Source of the DNA: Verrucomicrobium sp. BvORR106
GTDB lineage: Bacteria; Verrucomicrobiota; Verrucomicrobiia; Verrucomicrobiales; Verrucomicrobiaceae
Direction of reading: 5' to 3'
Assembly (NCBI RefSeq): GCF_000739655.1
Contig: NZ_BATR01000085.1
Span: forward strand, 1 to 64,000
Length of the DNA: 64,000 nt
Part shown: piece by piece, positions 35,667 through 44,152 of the stretch
Position numbering within the stretch: the first letter of the stretch is position 1
Layout: every line of letters starts with the position of its first letter
The notes under the pieces: model-generated
What the model was told of the DNA's origin: nothing
What the model saw: only the letters and a program-made list of their open reading frames with translations
The model's database searches: none
Program-made: the position numbers and the translations under genes

Positions 35667-36119
35667 ATGAAGCACACGCGGTTCGCCCTTTCTGACTGGC
35701 CCATGTGGGGGGGATTGATCATGATGATTCTCCTATTCTCCGTGCAGATCATTGGGATGGCTGCGGGGATGATCGCTCTCGACCCCCGGGAGGATTACTT
35801 GGATCCGCCTAGGATGAAAGAAGCGGCGGCGGAGTACCAGCAGTACCTTCTCGCGCTGAGGGATGCGGAGGGGAACTTGCGCCGAATCGGCGAACTGCCT
35901 ACCTATGAAGACCTGGCCCGGAAATATGAGGAGCTTCAAGGCTACTCTTGGCAGGTGAATGGTGCCCGGCTTGTTGTCGTGAAACACGTGGTCGGTGAGG
36001 CGCCAGAGGTCTGGTTTCTGGTCATGTCTTGCATGGCGCTTCTTGTATCCGTAATGGGAAGTCTGTTCGGGGCACAGCTTCTCCATTCATTTTCTCCCAA
36101 GGCCGTGTTTCGCCGGTGA
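35667..36119 (+). CDS. Two-helix membrane protein of unknown function
   Basis: The 150-aa protein has a first hydrophobic segment, LIMMILLFSVQIIGMAAGMI (residues about 18-38). A charged extracytoplasmic middle contains KEAAAEYQQYLLALRDAEGNLRRI. A second helix (VWFLVMSCMALLVSVMGSLFG) ends near the C-terminus. The last helix resembles the remnant at 33720-33838, suggesting a small family at this locus. No known domain is recognised. Confidence 0.6.
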   Translation: MKHTRFALSDWPMWGGLIMMILLFSVQIIGMAAGMIALDPREDYLDPPRMKEAAAEYQQYLLALRDAEGNLRRIGELPTYEDLARKYEELQGYSWQVNGARLVVVKHVVGEAPEVWFLVMSCMALLVSVMGSLFGAQLLHSFSPKAVFRR

Positions 36120-36165
36120 TCTGGGCGCAGCAGGGCACGATGATCGCAGGGGGCGAGGTGAGATG

Positions 36166-36197
36166 GGCCCGGAGGATTCTTGAAGCCTCTCCGGGCC
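36166..36197. terminator. Hairpin between convergent genes, possible bidirectional terminator
   Basis: The 9-bp arms 36166-36174 (GGCCCGGAG) and 36189-36197 (CTCCGGGCC) lie between convergent stops at 36119 and 36214. No clear U-tract follows on either strand, so this is low confidence. Confidence 0.4.
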
Positions 36198-36213
36198 ATC
36201 CTATTGGGATCGG

Positions 36214-36672
36214 TCACGCCTTGCCCGGAGGCTGCACAATCGGCTCCACAAAGAAGTACTGCTTGTGTCCGCCGGAGGCGAGCTCCTTGGCGCGTTCCTC
36301 CGCCGCGCGGCGGGTCTCGAAATCGCCCACATGGAAGCGTCCTCCGTTGTCGTCCTCGCGATAGAGAGAGTGAGGGCTTTTCGCCACAGCAGGATCCGTG
36401 GCGGCCTTGTACAGAGCCGCAGCAAAGGCGCTGATCGGCTTCTCCGGCACTGCCGCCCACCAGCCGAAGTCGTCGTTGCCCCACTTCACGCCCAGACCTT
36501 TCACGATGGTGCGCAGCAACTCGACCTCAGAGGCTTCCTTGCCCGCATCCAGCAGGGCGAAGTTCGCGGTCGTTCCCTGGGCCGTCGGGCCCTGTACAGG
36601 GAGGAGGTTGACCCGGCATCCGGGGCCGCCCGGTGTTCCTTTGCGATGATATGGACTCTGTTGCGTGCTCAT
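36214..36672 (-). CDS. Small soluble protein of unknown function
   Basis: The 152-aa protein begins MSTQQSPYHRKGTPGG, with no signal peptide. The middle part contains GWWAAVPEKPISAFAAALYKA. The C-terminal half contains GGRFHVGDFETRRAAEERAKELASGG. This loosely resembles a SPOR-like phasing of strand-helix (F.VGDF.TR.AAEE.A..L), but the family is not established. The neighbouring gene at 36766 is on the same strand, 93 bp away. Confidence 0.5.
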   Translation of the reverse strand: MSTQQSPYHRKGTPGGPGCRVNLLPVQGPTAQGTTANFALLDAGKEASEVELLRTIVKGLGVKWGNDDFGWWAAVPEKPISAFAAALYKAATDPAVAKSPHSLYREDDNGGRFHVGDFETRRAAEERAKELASGGHKQYFFVEPIVQPPGKA

Positions 36673-36765
36673 GTACGAGGGGAAGAAGTAGGCAGGAGCC
36701 GGGGGAAGTAAAGGGGGGAGGTGCTAAGTGCCTAGTGACTGGAGCTTGGTCTGGGCGGCGCGGGG

Positions 36766-37443
36766 CTACCTGAAGATCTTGGCTGCGGTGAGCAAGGTGA
36801 AGACCAGCAGCATCAAGCCTGAAATGACCGTTAGCAGCAGGAACACAGGCCGGACTTCCTCGAAACTGCGGCCTGGTTTCAGCAACTGTGCCTGAAATCC
36901 CGGGAACCGGAGCGCTGCTGCCGAGATGCCAAAGAGGAAGGCCACCGCAGCAAGCATGAGCGGACCAGGAAATGCGGTGATGGCGTCCGCTTGCAAAAAC
37001 TGAAAAATGAAAAGCGCGTTCCAGATGGCCACCGCGACCAGGATAGGAACGATGCGCAACGGAAATCCCCGCGATTTGCCGACGGAGGACAATTCGCTGG
37101 CTTTTCCAGCAGGAATGAAGCCCGCATTGGCGATGGCCTTGAGCGTGGAGGCCGGGTTGCACCAGAAGATGATTTTCTCGGGAGCCTCGGTGGAGGTATG
37201 TCGGATGCGAATCCCGTCACCGAGAACCGGAATGCCTCCGTAGGGTTCAATGGCAACAACCTGCTCCGGGGAGAATCGATGTCGGCCCGTCTCAAGCAGA
37301 CCGAACATCGTGGTGGCCACGCTGAGGTGTGCCGCATCGCATTCCAGCGTGGCAAGTGGCCAGGTGTAGTTGACGAATCCAATGCGTGCGCCGCCCCGCA
37401 CGTGACAGGGGGTGGTGGGAGATGGAGTTGAACTCGTGTTCAT
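36766..37443 (-). CDS. Membrane protein with cytoplasmic N-terminal domain, unknown function
   Basis: The 225-aa protein has a soluble N-terminal half with a beta-rich pattern (ARIGFVNYTWPLATLECDAAHLSVATTMFGLLE; IPVLGDGIRIRHT). Three to four hydrophobic segments follow (IVPILVAVAIWNALFIFQFL, GPLMLAAVAFLFGISAAAL, VFLLLTVISGLMLLVFTLL). No family is recognised. It is the first of a two-gene same-strand pair with 36214-36672. Confidence 0.5.
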   Translation of the reverse strand: MNTSSTPSPTTPCHVRGGARIGFVNYTWPLATLECDAAHLSVATTMFGLLETGRHRFSPEQVVAIEPYGGIPVLGDGIRIRHTSTEAPEKIIFWCNPASTLKAIANAGFIPAGKASELSSVGKSRGFPLRIVPILVAVAIWNALFIFQFLQADAITAFPGPLMLAAVAFLFGISAAALRFPGFQAQLLKPGRSFEEVRPVFLLLTVISGLMLLVFTLLTAAKIFR

Positions 37444-37529
37444 CTAGGGTGTCCTATTTTGCGGTAGGTTGTGGAAAAAGGCCAGTAACAAGGTCGCCCC
37501 TTATCGCGGTGAGTGGCGCCCTCCCACGA

Positions 37530-37640
37530 AGAGCCTTCCGTCCGCTCCAGCGTTTCCAAAGTCGCGAAGCGTCTTGGAGTGCTGGTGACTCGACACCGCT
37601 TTGGCGGCCCTTGTGACAATCTCGAACCGTAGCAGTTCAG
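37530..37640. repeat. Repeat family I, copy 1
   Basis: GTCGCGAAGCGTCTTGGAGTGCTGGTG-type sequence, then CGACACCGCTTTGGCGG and a CGTAGCA..TCAGCA end. It matches 39060-39165 almost base for base over about 100 bp. Confidence 0.75.
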
Positions 37641-37714
37641 CAACGTTGATTCTCAGCGCGATTTGGATGTCCCTCCGGCAGCGTGGATCGCGGGGCCGGA
37701 GTGGTGGGGCATCA

Positions 37715-38090
37715 CGGGAAAACCTCGCATGCCGGGAAGTTAGTGCCTGCCAAGGAACTTGGGTAGAGAGGCACAGACTCACAGGCCTTAAATGGCCTGT
37801 GCCCGGGAAGCTTGGGGAGCGCACGCATCCTGCGTGCTGTTTGCGGCATCTTGCCGCGAATGTCAGTCAGCGCATGACAACTGGTCCAACCGACGTGGAG
37901 GTGTTGATGGCAGTGGGGAGGAAGCCGATGCTGTCGGCCTTCCCACCTGATCATCCTCTGCGGAGATACCCAGGGTCTCCGTCCACTTCGTGGCCTATGC
38001 CCCTGGGCTGGGCTCGGTGGGCCTTTCAGGCCCAAATCCTATGAGGGGACTTACAGAGAGGGCTGAGCCAGAGTCGGTTCCTTGCCGCCT
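37715..38090. repeat. Mosaic composite repeat, left copy of an inverted pair
   Basis: It includes the CCGGGAAGTTAGTGCCTGCC block, GGGAGCGCACGCATCCTGCG and GCTGTTTGCGGCATC. From about 37873 a tract (GTCCAACCGACGTGG, GGTCTCCGTCCACTTCGTGG, GTCGGTTCCTTG) recurs in inverted orientation at about 42898-43118. Confidence 0.75.
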
Positions 38091-38109
38091 ATTCCAATCG
38101 CGTGCGATT

Positions 38110-38430
38110 TGGGATCGCCGCCAAGGAATCAACACCGTCCACACACTCAGTCGAAGTTCTTCCTCGAAGAGGATGCGGCCACAAGCCCAATGTTGGCGAG
38201 CTTCCAGCGAGTCTGCGTTGGGTGCCGTCCAACGATGATGCTCAGGTGGGAAGGCCGACAGCATCCGCTTTTCCTCCCACCACCTTCAACGCCTCCATGT
38301 CACTCGAATGCGATGTCGCACAAATGTTTGGTTGCGCCTCACGAGGCCACACGCTGCCTGACGTTCCCGGCAAGATGCCGGAAACAGCACGCAAGATGCG
38401 TGCGCTCCCCGAGCGCCCCACTTGCCGCGT
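38110..38430. repeat. Mosaic composite repeat, reversed fragments
   Basis: AAGTTCTTCCTCGAAGAGG (38153) and GAGCTTCCAGCGAGTCTGCG match 34458-34535. From about 38240 the sequence is the reverse complement of blocks at 34.2 and 37.9 kb (GGAAGGCCGACAGCA). GCAAGATGCCGGAAACAGC is a reversed family C unit. It runs up to the 3' end of the DUF2199 gene. Confidence 0.65.
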
Positions 38431-38431
38431 C

Positions 38432-38929
38432 CTATTCCGCATGCAAAAGCTGGTGAGCGAGCTCATGCCAGCGTGCAATCGTGATGCCCTGATGCTGGTC
38501 GATCGCAAGCGGATGATCCATGGGCTCCACCGTAAAGAGCGGCGTCTGTCCCGGTGGTCGTGATTGGACCGAGAGCTTGAGATGAAGCGTGCTGGGATAC
38601 ACGTGAATAGGGCTGCACAACCAGCCAAAGTACGGCGGGTCAAGCCCCCGATCCGGCTCCTCCCAGCGATCACCCATGTGTAGAAAGCTCTTCTCACTGA
38701 GGGACGACCAGACCGAGAAAGACAGGGGCTCATCGTGCCCATGTATAGTAACCTCGATGTGCCCTCGAACAAAGAACTGAGATTCATCCACCACGCACTG
38801 GTCTGGTGTCAGTTCCACCCGCGACTCGAACTCGTCCTCCGGCACCAGGGCTCGCCAGGGGGCTTCAATGCCAAAGCAGACGGGCAGATCGTCGTGAGTC
38901 CTTCCACAGTCCGGGCATTGCCAAGTCAT
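38432..38929 (-). CDS. DUF2199 domain protein
   Basis: The 165-aa protein begins MTWQCPDCGRTHDDLPVCFG, an N-terminal zinc-ribbon-like CPDCG with a His/Asp context. The conserved DUF2199 order follows: FFVRGHIEVTIHG, VWSSLSEKSFLHMG, GWLCSPIHVYPSTLHLKL and MDHPLAIDQHQGITIARWHEL. The family is widespread and of unknown function. It has no signal peptide. Only about 13 bp separate the family C repeat end from its stop codon. No operon partner is visible. Confidence 0.8.
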   Translation of the reverse strand: MTWQCPDCGRTHDDLPVCFGIEAPWRALVPEDEFESRVELTPDQCVVDESQFFVRGHIEVTIHGHDEPLSFSVWSSLSEKSFLHMGDRWEEPDRGLDPPYFGWLCSPIHVYPSTLHLKLSVQSRPPGQTPLFTVEPMDHPLAIDQHQGITIARWHELAHQLLHAE

Positions 38930-39059
38930 GGATCACAAACGGTGCTCGCGCTCTTATCGGCAAGTGAATTTGGGGTGCCAAGAGTCTTTCACCACAGAGC
39001 GTAGCAGAGACGCACCGCGCTGCGCCAGCGTTTCGTGCGCCGACTGCCAATCGAGACCT

Positions 39060-39165
39060 GACCTCCAACAGCTCCAGCGCATCCAATGTCGCGAAGCGTC
39101 TTGGAGTGCTGGTGGCTCGACACCGCTTTGGCGGCTTTGATGACAAACTCGAGCCGTAGCACCTC
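39060..39165. repeat. Repeat family I, copy 2
   Basis: It shares with 37530-37640 the TGTCGCGAAGCGTCTTGGAG stretch and the CGACACCGCTTTGGCGG/CGTAGCACCTCAGCA end. No gene is supported between 38930 and 39345. Confidence 0.75.
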
Positions 39166-39345
39166 AGCAGGGGTTGTGCACGAATGCTCTCATGCCGACG
39201 CGCCGCCTTTGCCAGACGCAGGTAATCCGTTGAATGACCTTGTAGTCCTCTGCACGAGTGCACCACGCCTGGTGATCATCCGTCAAAACGCTGCCTCGAA
39301 GGCTCTTTTGGAGCCCCAAAGGTGAAAGTTTGCTGGGTGAGGAAA

Positions 39346-42300
39346 CTAATCTTCAACCTCTCGAACAACACCTCCGGGTCTCCTGGCTCCCGTCTCAAAC
39401 CAGATCATATCAGACGGCTTTTCCCAGGTGAGGCTCCGGACTTCGAGTGCGGGAAGGAGATTATCCGCTGGGACGTTGGTGTCTCCAATGGGGGAGGTGC
39501 CGAAAGTGGGGTGCTCCTCTTGGGGCCAGCGTTGCCAGGGCTGGCCTCTTTCCTGATACCAGTCGGCACTTTGATACGATTCAGAAGCGATCTTCCACAC
39601 CATCCATCCATAACCAAGGAGTTCAGGTGAAAGAGCCGGTGTCTGAGGAAGTTGTTTCATCCAATGGCCCGCGTAGGTGAAGGTGGTCCTGCCGTAGTCC
39701 GTGCTGTGGCTGGTAGAGCCGGTGGTGATGAAGATGCGCAGGCCCTGGCGCAGGGGCATGGGCTTCACAGTGATCCAGAGGCCGTCGCCCTCGCCTTCCC
39801 TCAGCTCAGGCAACTGGGTGCGGCAGATCTCTCCGAGCTTGGCTAAGCTGGAGGCGCTGGCGCTCTGGCCAATGAAGGCGGGCAATCCCACGCGTGCGGC
39901 CAGATCTGGGGGATAGGAGTCGATCCTCCTAAAGCGCAAGGAGGCTTCAATCCCGATCGGAGTGAACGGTACCGTGGCGAGATCCTCGCCCAGTGCGAGT
40001 TTCTCATCGAGCGAGAGGGCCTGCACGAACTCAGACCATTCGCCCTTTTCCAGGCGCTGTGGAATCGTCTCCATCATCTCGCGACGACGGTCGGTGGTGA
40101 CGTTGGTCACGGAGGGGAGCGGTGGCAGTGGCGTGCCCTCCAGAATGGCGCGTCCAAAAGCGACCCAAACAGGCCAGATATCAGAGGTATCCAGATCGCG
40201 GAAAAGGGGATGGATCTTTTTGGGCACTCCTTCTTTGTCGTCGGGGAGTTGCAAAGTCAGCCAGGACACGACGTGCGAGAGCGGCACGACGGTGTAGTCA
40301 TGGGTGACGACCAGCGTATCAGGATCTTCCCTCAGGATCTGCCGCAGCTTGTCTTTGCGCGATGGAGTCAGTTTCCTCCCGAACCTTGTGCATAGCGTAA
40401 GCAGGCCCATTTTGATTTCGCCCTGCCCCTTGGGCATGCGGAGGATGGCATCCAGAATGGGGTCCATGAAACCTTCACGATGAGAATCATCGGTCAACAG
40501 CGCTTGAGTCTGTGCAGAGAGCGTATCAAACGCGAGCTCTCCCCTGACGTAGGCGGCAAGAACGTCTGTGGGGCCGCGACCGGCGGCAAGATGCTCCAGA
40601 GTCGCGAGGTTCAGAGCCCAAGGGGAAGGCAGTTTGTGATCTTCCGATGGGGAATCCCCGGAAGCCTCAATCTCAAAGGCCGTGAAGATCGCCCTCCGAT
40701 ACCGCTGAATGAAGGGGCGACTGGCCTTTCCACGAGTGCGGACGAGGTGGGAGGCTTCGTCAAAGCGGATGCTGGATTGTTCGATGAGGAAGTCTTCCGC
40801 AAGTTTTAGGTCCTCGGCGGCACCGGTGTTGATCAGGGCCATGAGGGCCTTGCCTTTTTGAAACTCACTGCCGGATGTTAGGTAATAACGGGCTGCTGCC
40901 GAGGGGGTGCTGTTCTTTAGCGCGCGACCGGCTTTCAAGGCCAGCTCACGCAGTTCCGCGGGATCAGCGGGCAAATCCTTCTCACTCCAGGGCAGCGTGT
41001 GTGAAAGAAAATCCCGGGCAATCTCTCCCCGCGTGCGTGGCCGGTACATGTATCGCCAGCTTCTCTCCAGATCCTGCAAATCCATGCCCGGCGGGGTTTG
41101 GTCAAAGTCGAAGGCGGTGGGGCTCATCACATGGCTGTTTGCGCTGATGACAGGGATGAGTGTCTCATCGTCCACCGCGGCAGCAGCAATGGTCATCCAG
41201 TCCCAGTCTTGGTGAAGGATAGTCTGCGCCCAGACCGGCCCCATGGCGCTGAATTTCCGCCAGAGCTCGAGGTTCGCTGGATCAACTCGCATTTTGAAGT
41301 CGAAGAGCCATGTCGGGCCGACTTGGTCGAGTCTGGCCTTGGTGAAGATGGCGGCGATGTCGGGATCATTTCCTTTGGTGGTCCCGGATGATGGCGCAGA
41401 GGCGTTCTCTCCGAGAGGGACATCCGCCACCTGCTGCCACCAGGCCCGTTGTTCTGGAGTGAGCAGGTCGGCGTGGGCCAGTGGAGGAGCGTTCGGGGTG
41501 GTGACGCGTTGTGTGACCATAGCGTAGAGCTTTTCCACCAGAGGACGTTGCTCCCAGCCTCGAGTGTAGGTGCGCAGGGCATGAGCGAGGCTTGCGTGCA
41601 GAGCCCGCCAGTCCCCTGTGGCACCGAACTGATTCATGGTGTGGTCATAGTGAGTCTCGGCCAATCGCTGCACAGCGATATCCATCAGGCGCTCCTGGAG
41701 CGGGACGATTTTCAGCAGCGCCTGGACTGCGGCGGTCGCTTCGTCTCGAAAGCCCCGTCGATGATGCTGGGCGGCGCGGAAGAAGCAGGTGGCGATGAAA
41801 TCCCTGTCCCCCGCGGCACCCATCCAGAGGGTGTTGTCGTTTTCATCTTTGCTCTTGGCCACGCGCCGCAGGCACTGGACGAGGAGCAGGGCGTCCGTCT
41901 TCTCGTCCGCAGCACCTTCGCCTGGACGGATATCTTTAGGGGGCGGGACGGACCATGGCTGGGGAGTTGAGATGTCGTTGGGCGGGGCGGTGGATTGGAG
42001 CTGCCAGCCGTCGATCAACACCCTGGTGCCGGTTGGAAAGTGAGGTTCCGGAAGCGGAGCTGAACCGGCGGTGCCTGTGGGAGTCGCAACCGTGTTGGAA
42101 GGGGACGTTTGCACCCACCCGTGTTTGAAAACGTCACCGAGCCCGATGCGAACGTCGAACGGATCGTTCTCGGAAAAGAGATCAAGGTATTGGGGTCTCT
42201 GCAATGCGGGCCCGCTCAACGGGACATACCGCCAGTCCGGGCCAGAGACGTCTGGCAGTCCGAGTTCGAAGAGAATATCGAATCCCTTGGCAAAGTCCGG

Positions 42301-42513
42301 TGACTCGGCATGGGCGGAGTTGAGGGAACTGCTCACCAGCCACAACGGTGTGATGCACCAGAGGAAGGACAGGATGTTGATGGGGTAGCCGAAGAGCGAC
42401 CTCAATGCCCGGCATCGCACGATCCAGGAAAAGACGAAGGCGAGGCAAAGCAGCAAGAGCTGGATGCCTCCATTGAGCAGGTCGAGAACGGTCGCTTGCC
42501 AGTTGGGGTCCAT
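39346..42513 (-). CDS. Giant secreted or membrane-anchored protein, paralog 3
   Basis: The 1055-aa protein has one or two N-terminal hydrophobic segments (GIQLLLLCLAFVFSWIV, INILSFLWCITPLWLVSSS). The shared opening SPDFAKGFDILFELGLPDVSGPDWRYV follows. It then repeats the family order: FFRAAQHHRRG, DWDWMTIAAAAVDDETLIP, DIWPVWVAFGRAILEG, LDEKLALGEDL, and a Trp-rich C-terminal block with WQRWPQEEHPTFG, then WEKPSDMIWFETGA. It is separated from the other two copies by 7 kb of accessory DNA and flanked by inverted repeat tracts, so it may have moved. Function unknown. Confidence 0.75.
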   Translation of the reverse strand: MDPNWQATVLDLLNGGIQLLLLCLAFVFSWIVRCRALRSLFGYPINILSFLWCITPLWLVSSSLNSAHAESPDFAKGFDILFELGLPDVSGPDWRYVPLSGPALQRPQYLDLFSENDPFDVRIGLGDVFKHGWVQTSPSNTVATPTGTAGSAPLPEPHFPTGTRVLIDGWQLQSTAPPNDISTPQPWSVPPPKDIRPGEGAADEKTDALLLVQCLRRVAKSKDENDNTLWMGAAGDRDFIATCFFRAAQHHRRGFRDEATAAVQALLKIVPLQERLMDIAVQRLAETHYDHTMNQFGATGDWRALHASLAHALRTYTRGWEQRPLVEKLYAMVTQRVTTPNAPPLAHADLLTPEQRAWWQQVADVPLGENASAPSSGTTKGNDPDIAAIFTKARLDQVGPTWLFDFKMRVDPANLELWRKFSAMGPVWAQTILHQDWDWMTIAAAAVDDETLIPVISANSHVMSPTAFDFDQTPPGMDLQDLERSWRYMYRPRTRGEIARDFLSHTLPWSEKDLPADPAELRELALKAGRALKNSTPSAAARYYLTSGSEFQKGKALMALINTGAAEDLKLAEDFLIEQSSIRFDEASHLVRTRGKASRPFIQRYRRAIFTAFEIEASGDSPSEDHKLPSPWALNLATLEHLAAGRGPTDVLAAYVRGELAFDTLSAQTQALLTDDSHREGFMDPILDAILRMPKGQGEIKMGLLTLCTRFGRKLTPSRKDKLRQILREDPDTLVVTHDYTVVPLSHVVSWLTLQLPDDKEGVPKKIHPLFRDLDTSDIWPVWVAFGRAILEGTPLPPLPSVTNVTTDRRREMMETIPQRLEKGEWSEFVQALSLDEKLALGEDLATVPFTPIGIEASLRFRRIDSYPPDLAARVGLPAFIGQSASASSLAKLGEICRTQLPELREGEGDGLWITVKPMPLRQGLRIFITTGSTSHSTDYGRTTFTYAGHWMKQLPQTPALSPELLGYGWMVWKIASESYQSADWYQERGQPWQRWPQEEHPTFGTSPIGDTNVPADNLLPALEVRSLTWEKPSDMIWFETGARRPGGVVREVED

Positions 42514-42559
42514 GATGCAAAGCCCGAGTCCTGGAGCTGCAGGCGGAGGCCAGTCTAGA

Positions 42560-42800
42560 CGATTCAGTCAGCGCCTGGCAAGGAACCTGGGGTGGCGAAA
42601 TGCGGTCTGACGTGGAGGTGTTGATGGTGGTGGGGGAGAAAGCAGATGCTGTCGGCCTTCCCACCTGATCCTCCTCTGCGGAGGTACCCAACGTTGACTC
42701 GCTTAGAGCTCGTCAACATTGGGCTGTGGTAGAGATCCCATTCTGGGATCTGCTTCGAACTGAGGAGGGGCTTCAGCCGCCTTCAGTGTGCCTTCGGACC
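42560..42800. repeat. Mosaic composite repeat fragments
   Basis: CTGGCAAGGAACCTGGGGTGG and AAATGCGGTCTGACGTGGAGG, then GCTGTCGGCCTTCCCACCTG, ACCCAACGTTGACTCGC and a GGGATC palindrome. All match blocks at 34.0-34.4 and 37.7-38.0 kb. Confidence 0.7.
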
Positions 42801-42897
42801 CATGGGATGATCGATCATTTCCTCTGCCTGAGCGCTCACATCACCGGTGGTAGCTGTCGACGTGAGAAGAAAACCAACCGCGCGCGTTTTGGGGTGG

Positions 42898-43118
42898 TCA
42901 CCAAGGAACCGACTCTGACTCAGCCCTCGGTAAGTCTCCTCAGAGGATTGGGGCCTGAAAGGCCCACAGAGCCCAGCCCATATAAGGGGCATAGGCCACG
43001 AAGTGGACGGAGACCCTGGGTACCTCCGCAGAGGATAAATCAGGTGAAAAGGCTAACAGCACCCGCTATCGGCCCATTTTTATCAACACCTCCACGTCGG
43101 TTGGACCTGATGTCATGC
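42898..43118. repeat. Inverted copy of the 37873-38085 repeat tract
   Basis: Read on the minus strand, the order and most bases match 37873-38085 (CCAAGGAACCGACTCTGACT; GGCCACGAAGTGGACGGAGA; CCACGTCGGTTGGACC). The pair faces inward around the DUF2199 gene and the third giant paralog. CACTGACGCACTG short units follow at 43231-43262. Confidence 0.75.
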
Positions 43119-43273
43119 TACAGGGTCATCCACGAATCCGACATCCAATCGCCCAAGGTCCTACTCCCATCCCCCGGACCTACGCCGGCTCATAGCATGC
43201 CCTCCCAGAACCTCCTGGCCCAAACCTTGAAGCACTGACGCACTGCCCACTGACGCACTGACCTACTGGCGCC

Positions 43274-43771
43274 TTACGGATACTCCTGCTTCTCAAAGCG
43301 GAGCAGGCGCTTGCCGTCAGACTTCTCCTTCGGGTGGAAGAGCCAGCCACCGGAGGGGGAGATCAGCTCATAGTTCGTGAGCTGGAATTCGGGCAGGAAG
43401 AGGTCGCTGTTGGGATCGTAGATGGTCTGTCCGGTGAAGCGGCCCCACATGCGGTATTCGCGGTTGTGGTCGTACCCGTGGGCGTTGCCGCCGTCAGCAG
43501 GCATTTCCGGCAGGCGGTCCGGGGCGCTCTTCTGGTTCTCGTTGATCACGACCAGGCGGGAGCTGTCCCAGCTCTGGCCGGGACGGCGGATGTAGCCCCA
43601 GAACTGGGTGCGCTCGATGTAAAAGCGACGTCCGATGAAATAGTCTCCCCGGGGCTCGTTGTTGATCTGCAGCTTCCGCGCGTCCATCTGCTGCTGGATC
43701 ATGGGGTCCGCACAACTGGCCAGGGTGAGAAGCAGGGTGGCGGCGAGCAGGAGGGAGGAAAGCCGGGACAT
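43274..43771 (-). CDS. Lipoprotein of unknown function
   Basis: The 165-aa protein (ATG at 43771) has a lipobox signal peptide, SRLSSLLLAATLLLTLASCAD, with Cys near residue 20, so it is likely a lipid-anchored envelope protein. The mature part is beta-rich: RGDYFIGRRFYIERTQFWGYIRRPGQSWDSS, then RMWGRFTGQTIYDPNSDLFLPEF. No known family is recognised. The gene stands alone on this strand; its transcription may end upstream of the repeat at 43.1 kb. Confidence 0.65.
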   Translation of the reverse strand: MSRLSSLLLAATLLLTLASCADPMIQQQMDARKLQINNEPRGDYFIGRRFYIERTQFWGYIRRPGQSWDSSRLVVINENQKSAPDRLPEMPADGGNAHGYDHNREYRMWGRFTGQTIYDPNSDLFLPEFQLTNYELISPSGGWLFHPKEKSDGKRLLRFEKQEYP

Positions 43772-43865
43772 GGAAAAGAGTGAGCTGGGAGAGGAAAACG
43801 GCGGCACACCTAGGCACAGGCTGGCCGGAATGGAACGACAAAATCAGGCCAGACCTACAAAAAAA

Positions 43866-43908
43866 GAAAAGGGCCGGTTGCGTCCCTGACCCAGGACGCA
43901 ACCGGCCA
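43866..43908 (-). terminator. Strong terminator downstream of the TonB-dependent receptor
   Basis: The perfect 14-bp arms 43872-43885 (GGCCGGTTGCGTCC) and 43894-43907 (GGACGCAACCGGCC) have an 8-nt loop. On the minus strand a run of T residues, mostly uninterrupted, follows. It is about 250 bp from the receptor stop codon. Confidence 0.85.
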
Positions 43909-44152
43909 CAGTGCCCAACCCAAGGGCAATTCAACTAACGGACCAACCAACCAACCGACCAACGAACTGAATGGCTCACAGACTGAAAGATGACTCAACT
44001 CACTGGCAGACTGGCGGAGGATAGGCCGAGGCCCGCCTCCGCATTTGGAACTCTGACCAGAAGCAACGGCTGGTTACAACGATTTCCAAAATCAAGTGAA
44101 GGCACCGGGGGAGGGGCTCGAACCGCCGTCTCCCCAGGCCACCCGTCGCGAG

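Noticed and set aside
36214-36672. SPOR domain assignment for the 152-aa protein
   Set aside because: Only one strand-helix segment resembles SPOR; the RNP-like pattern and overall length are not convincing.
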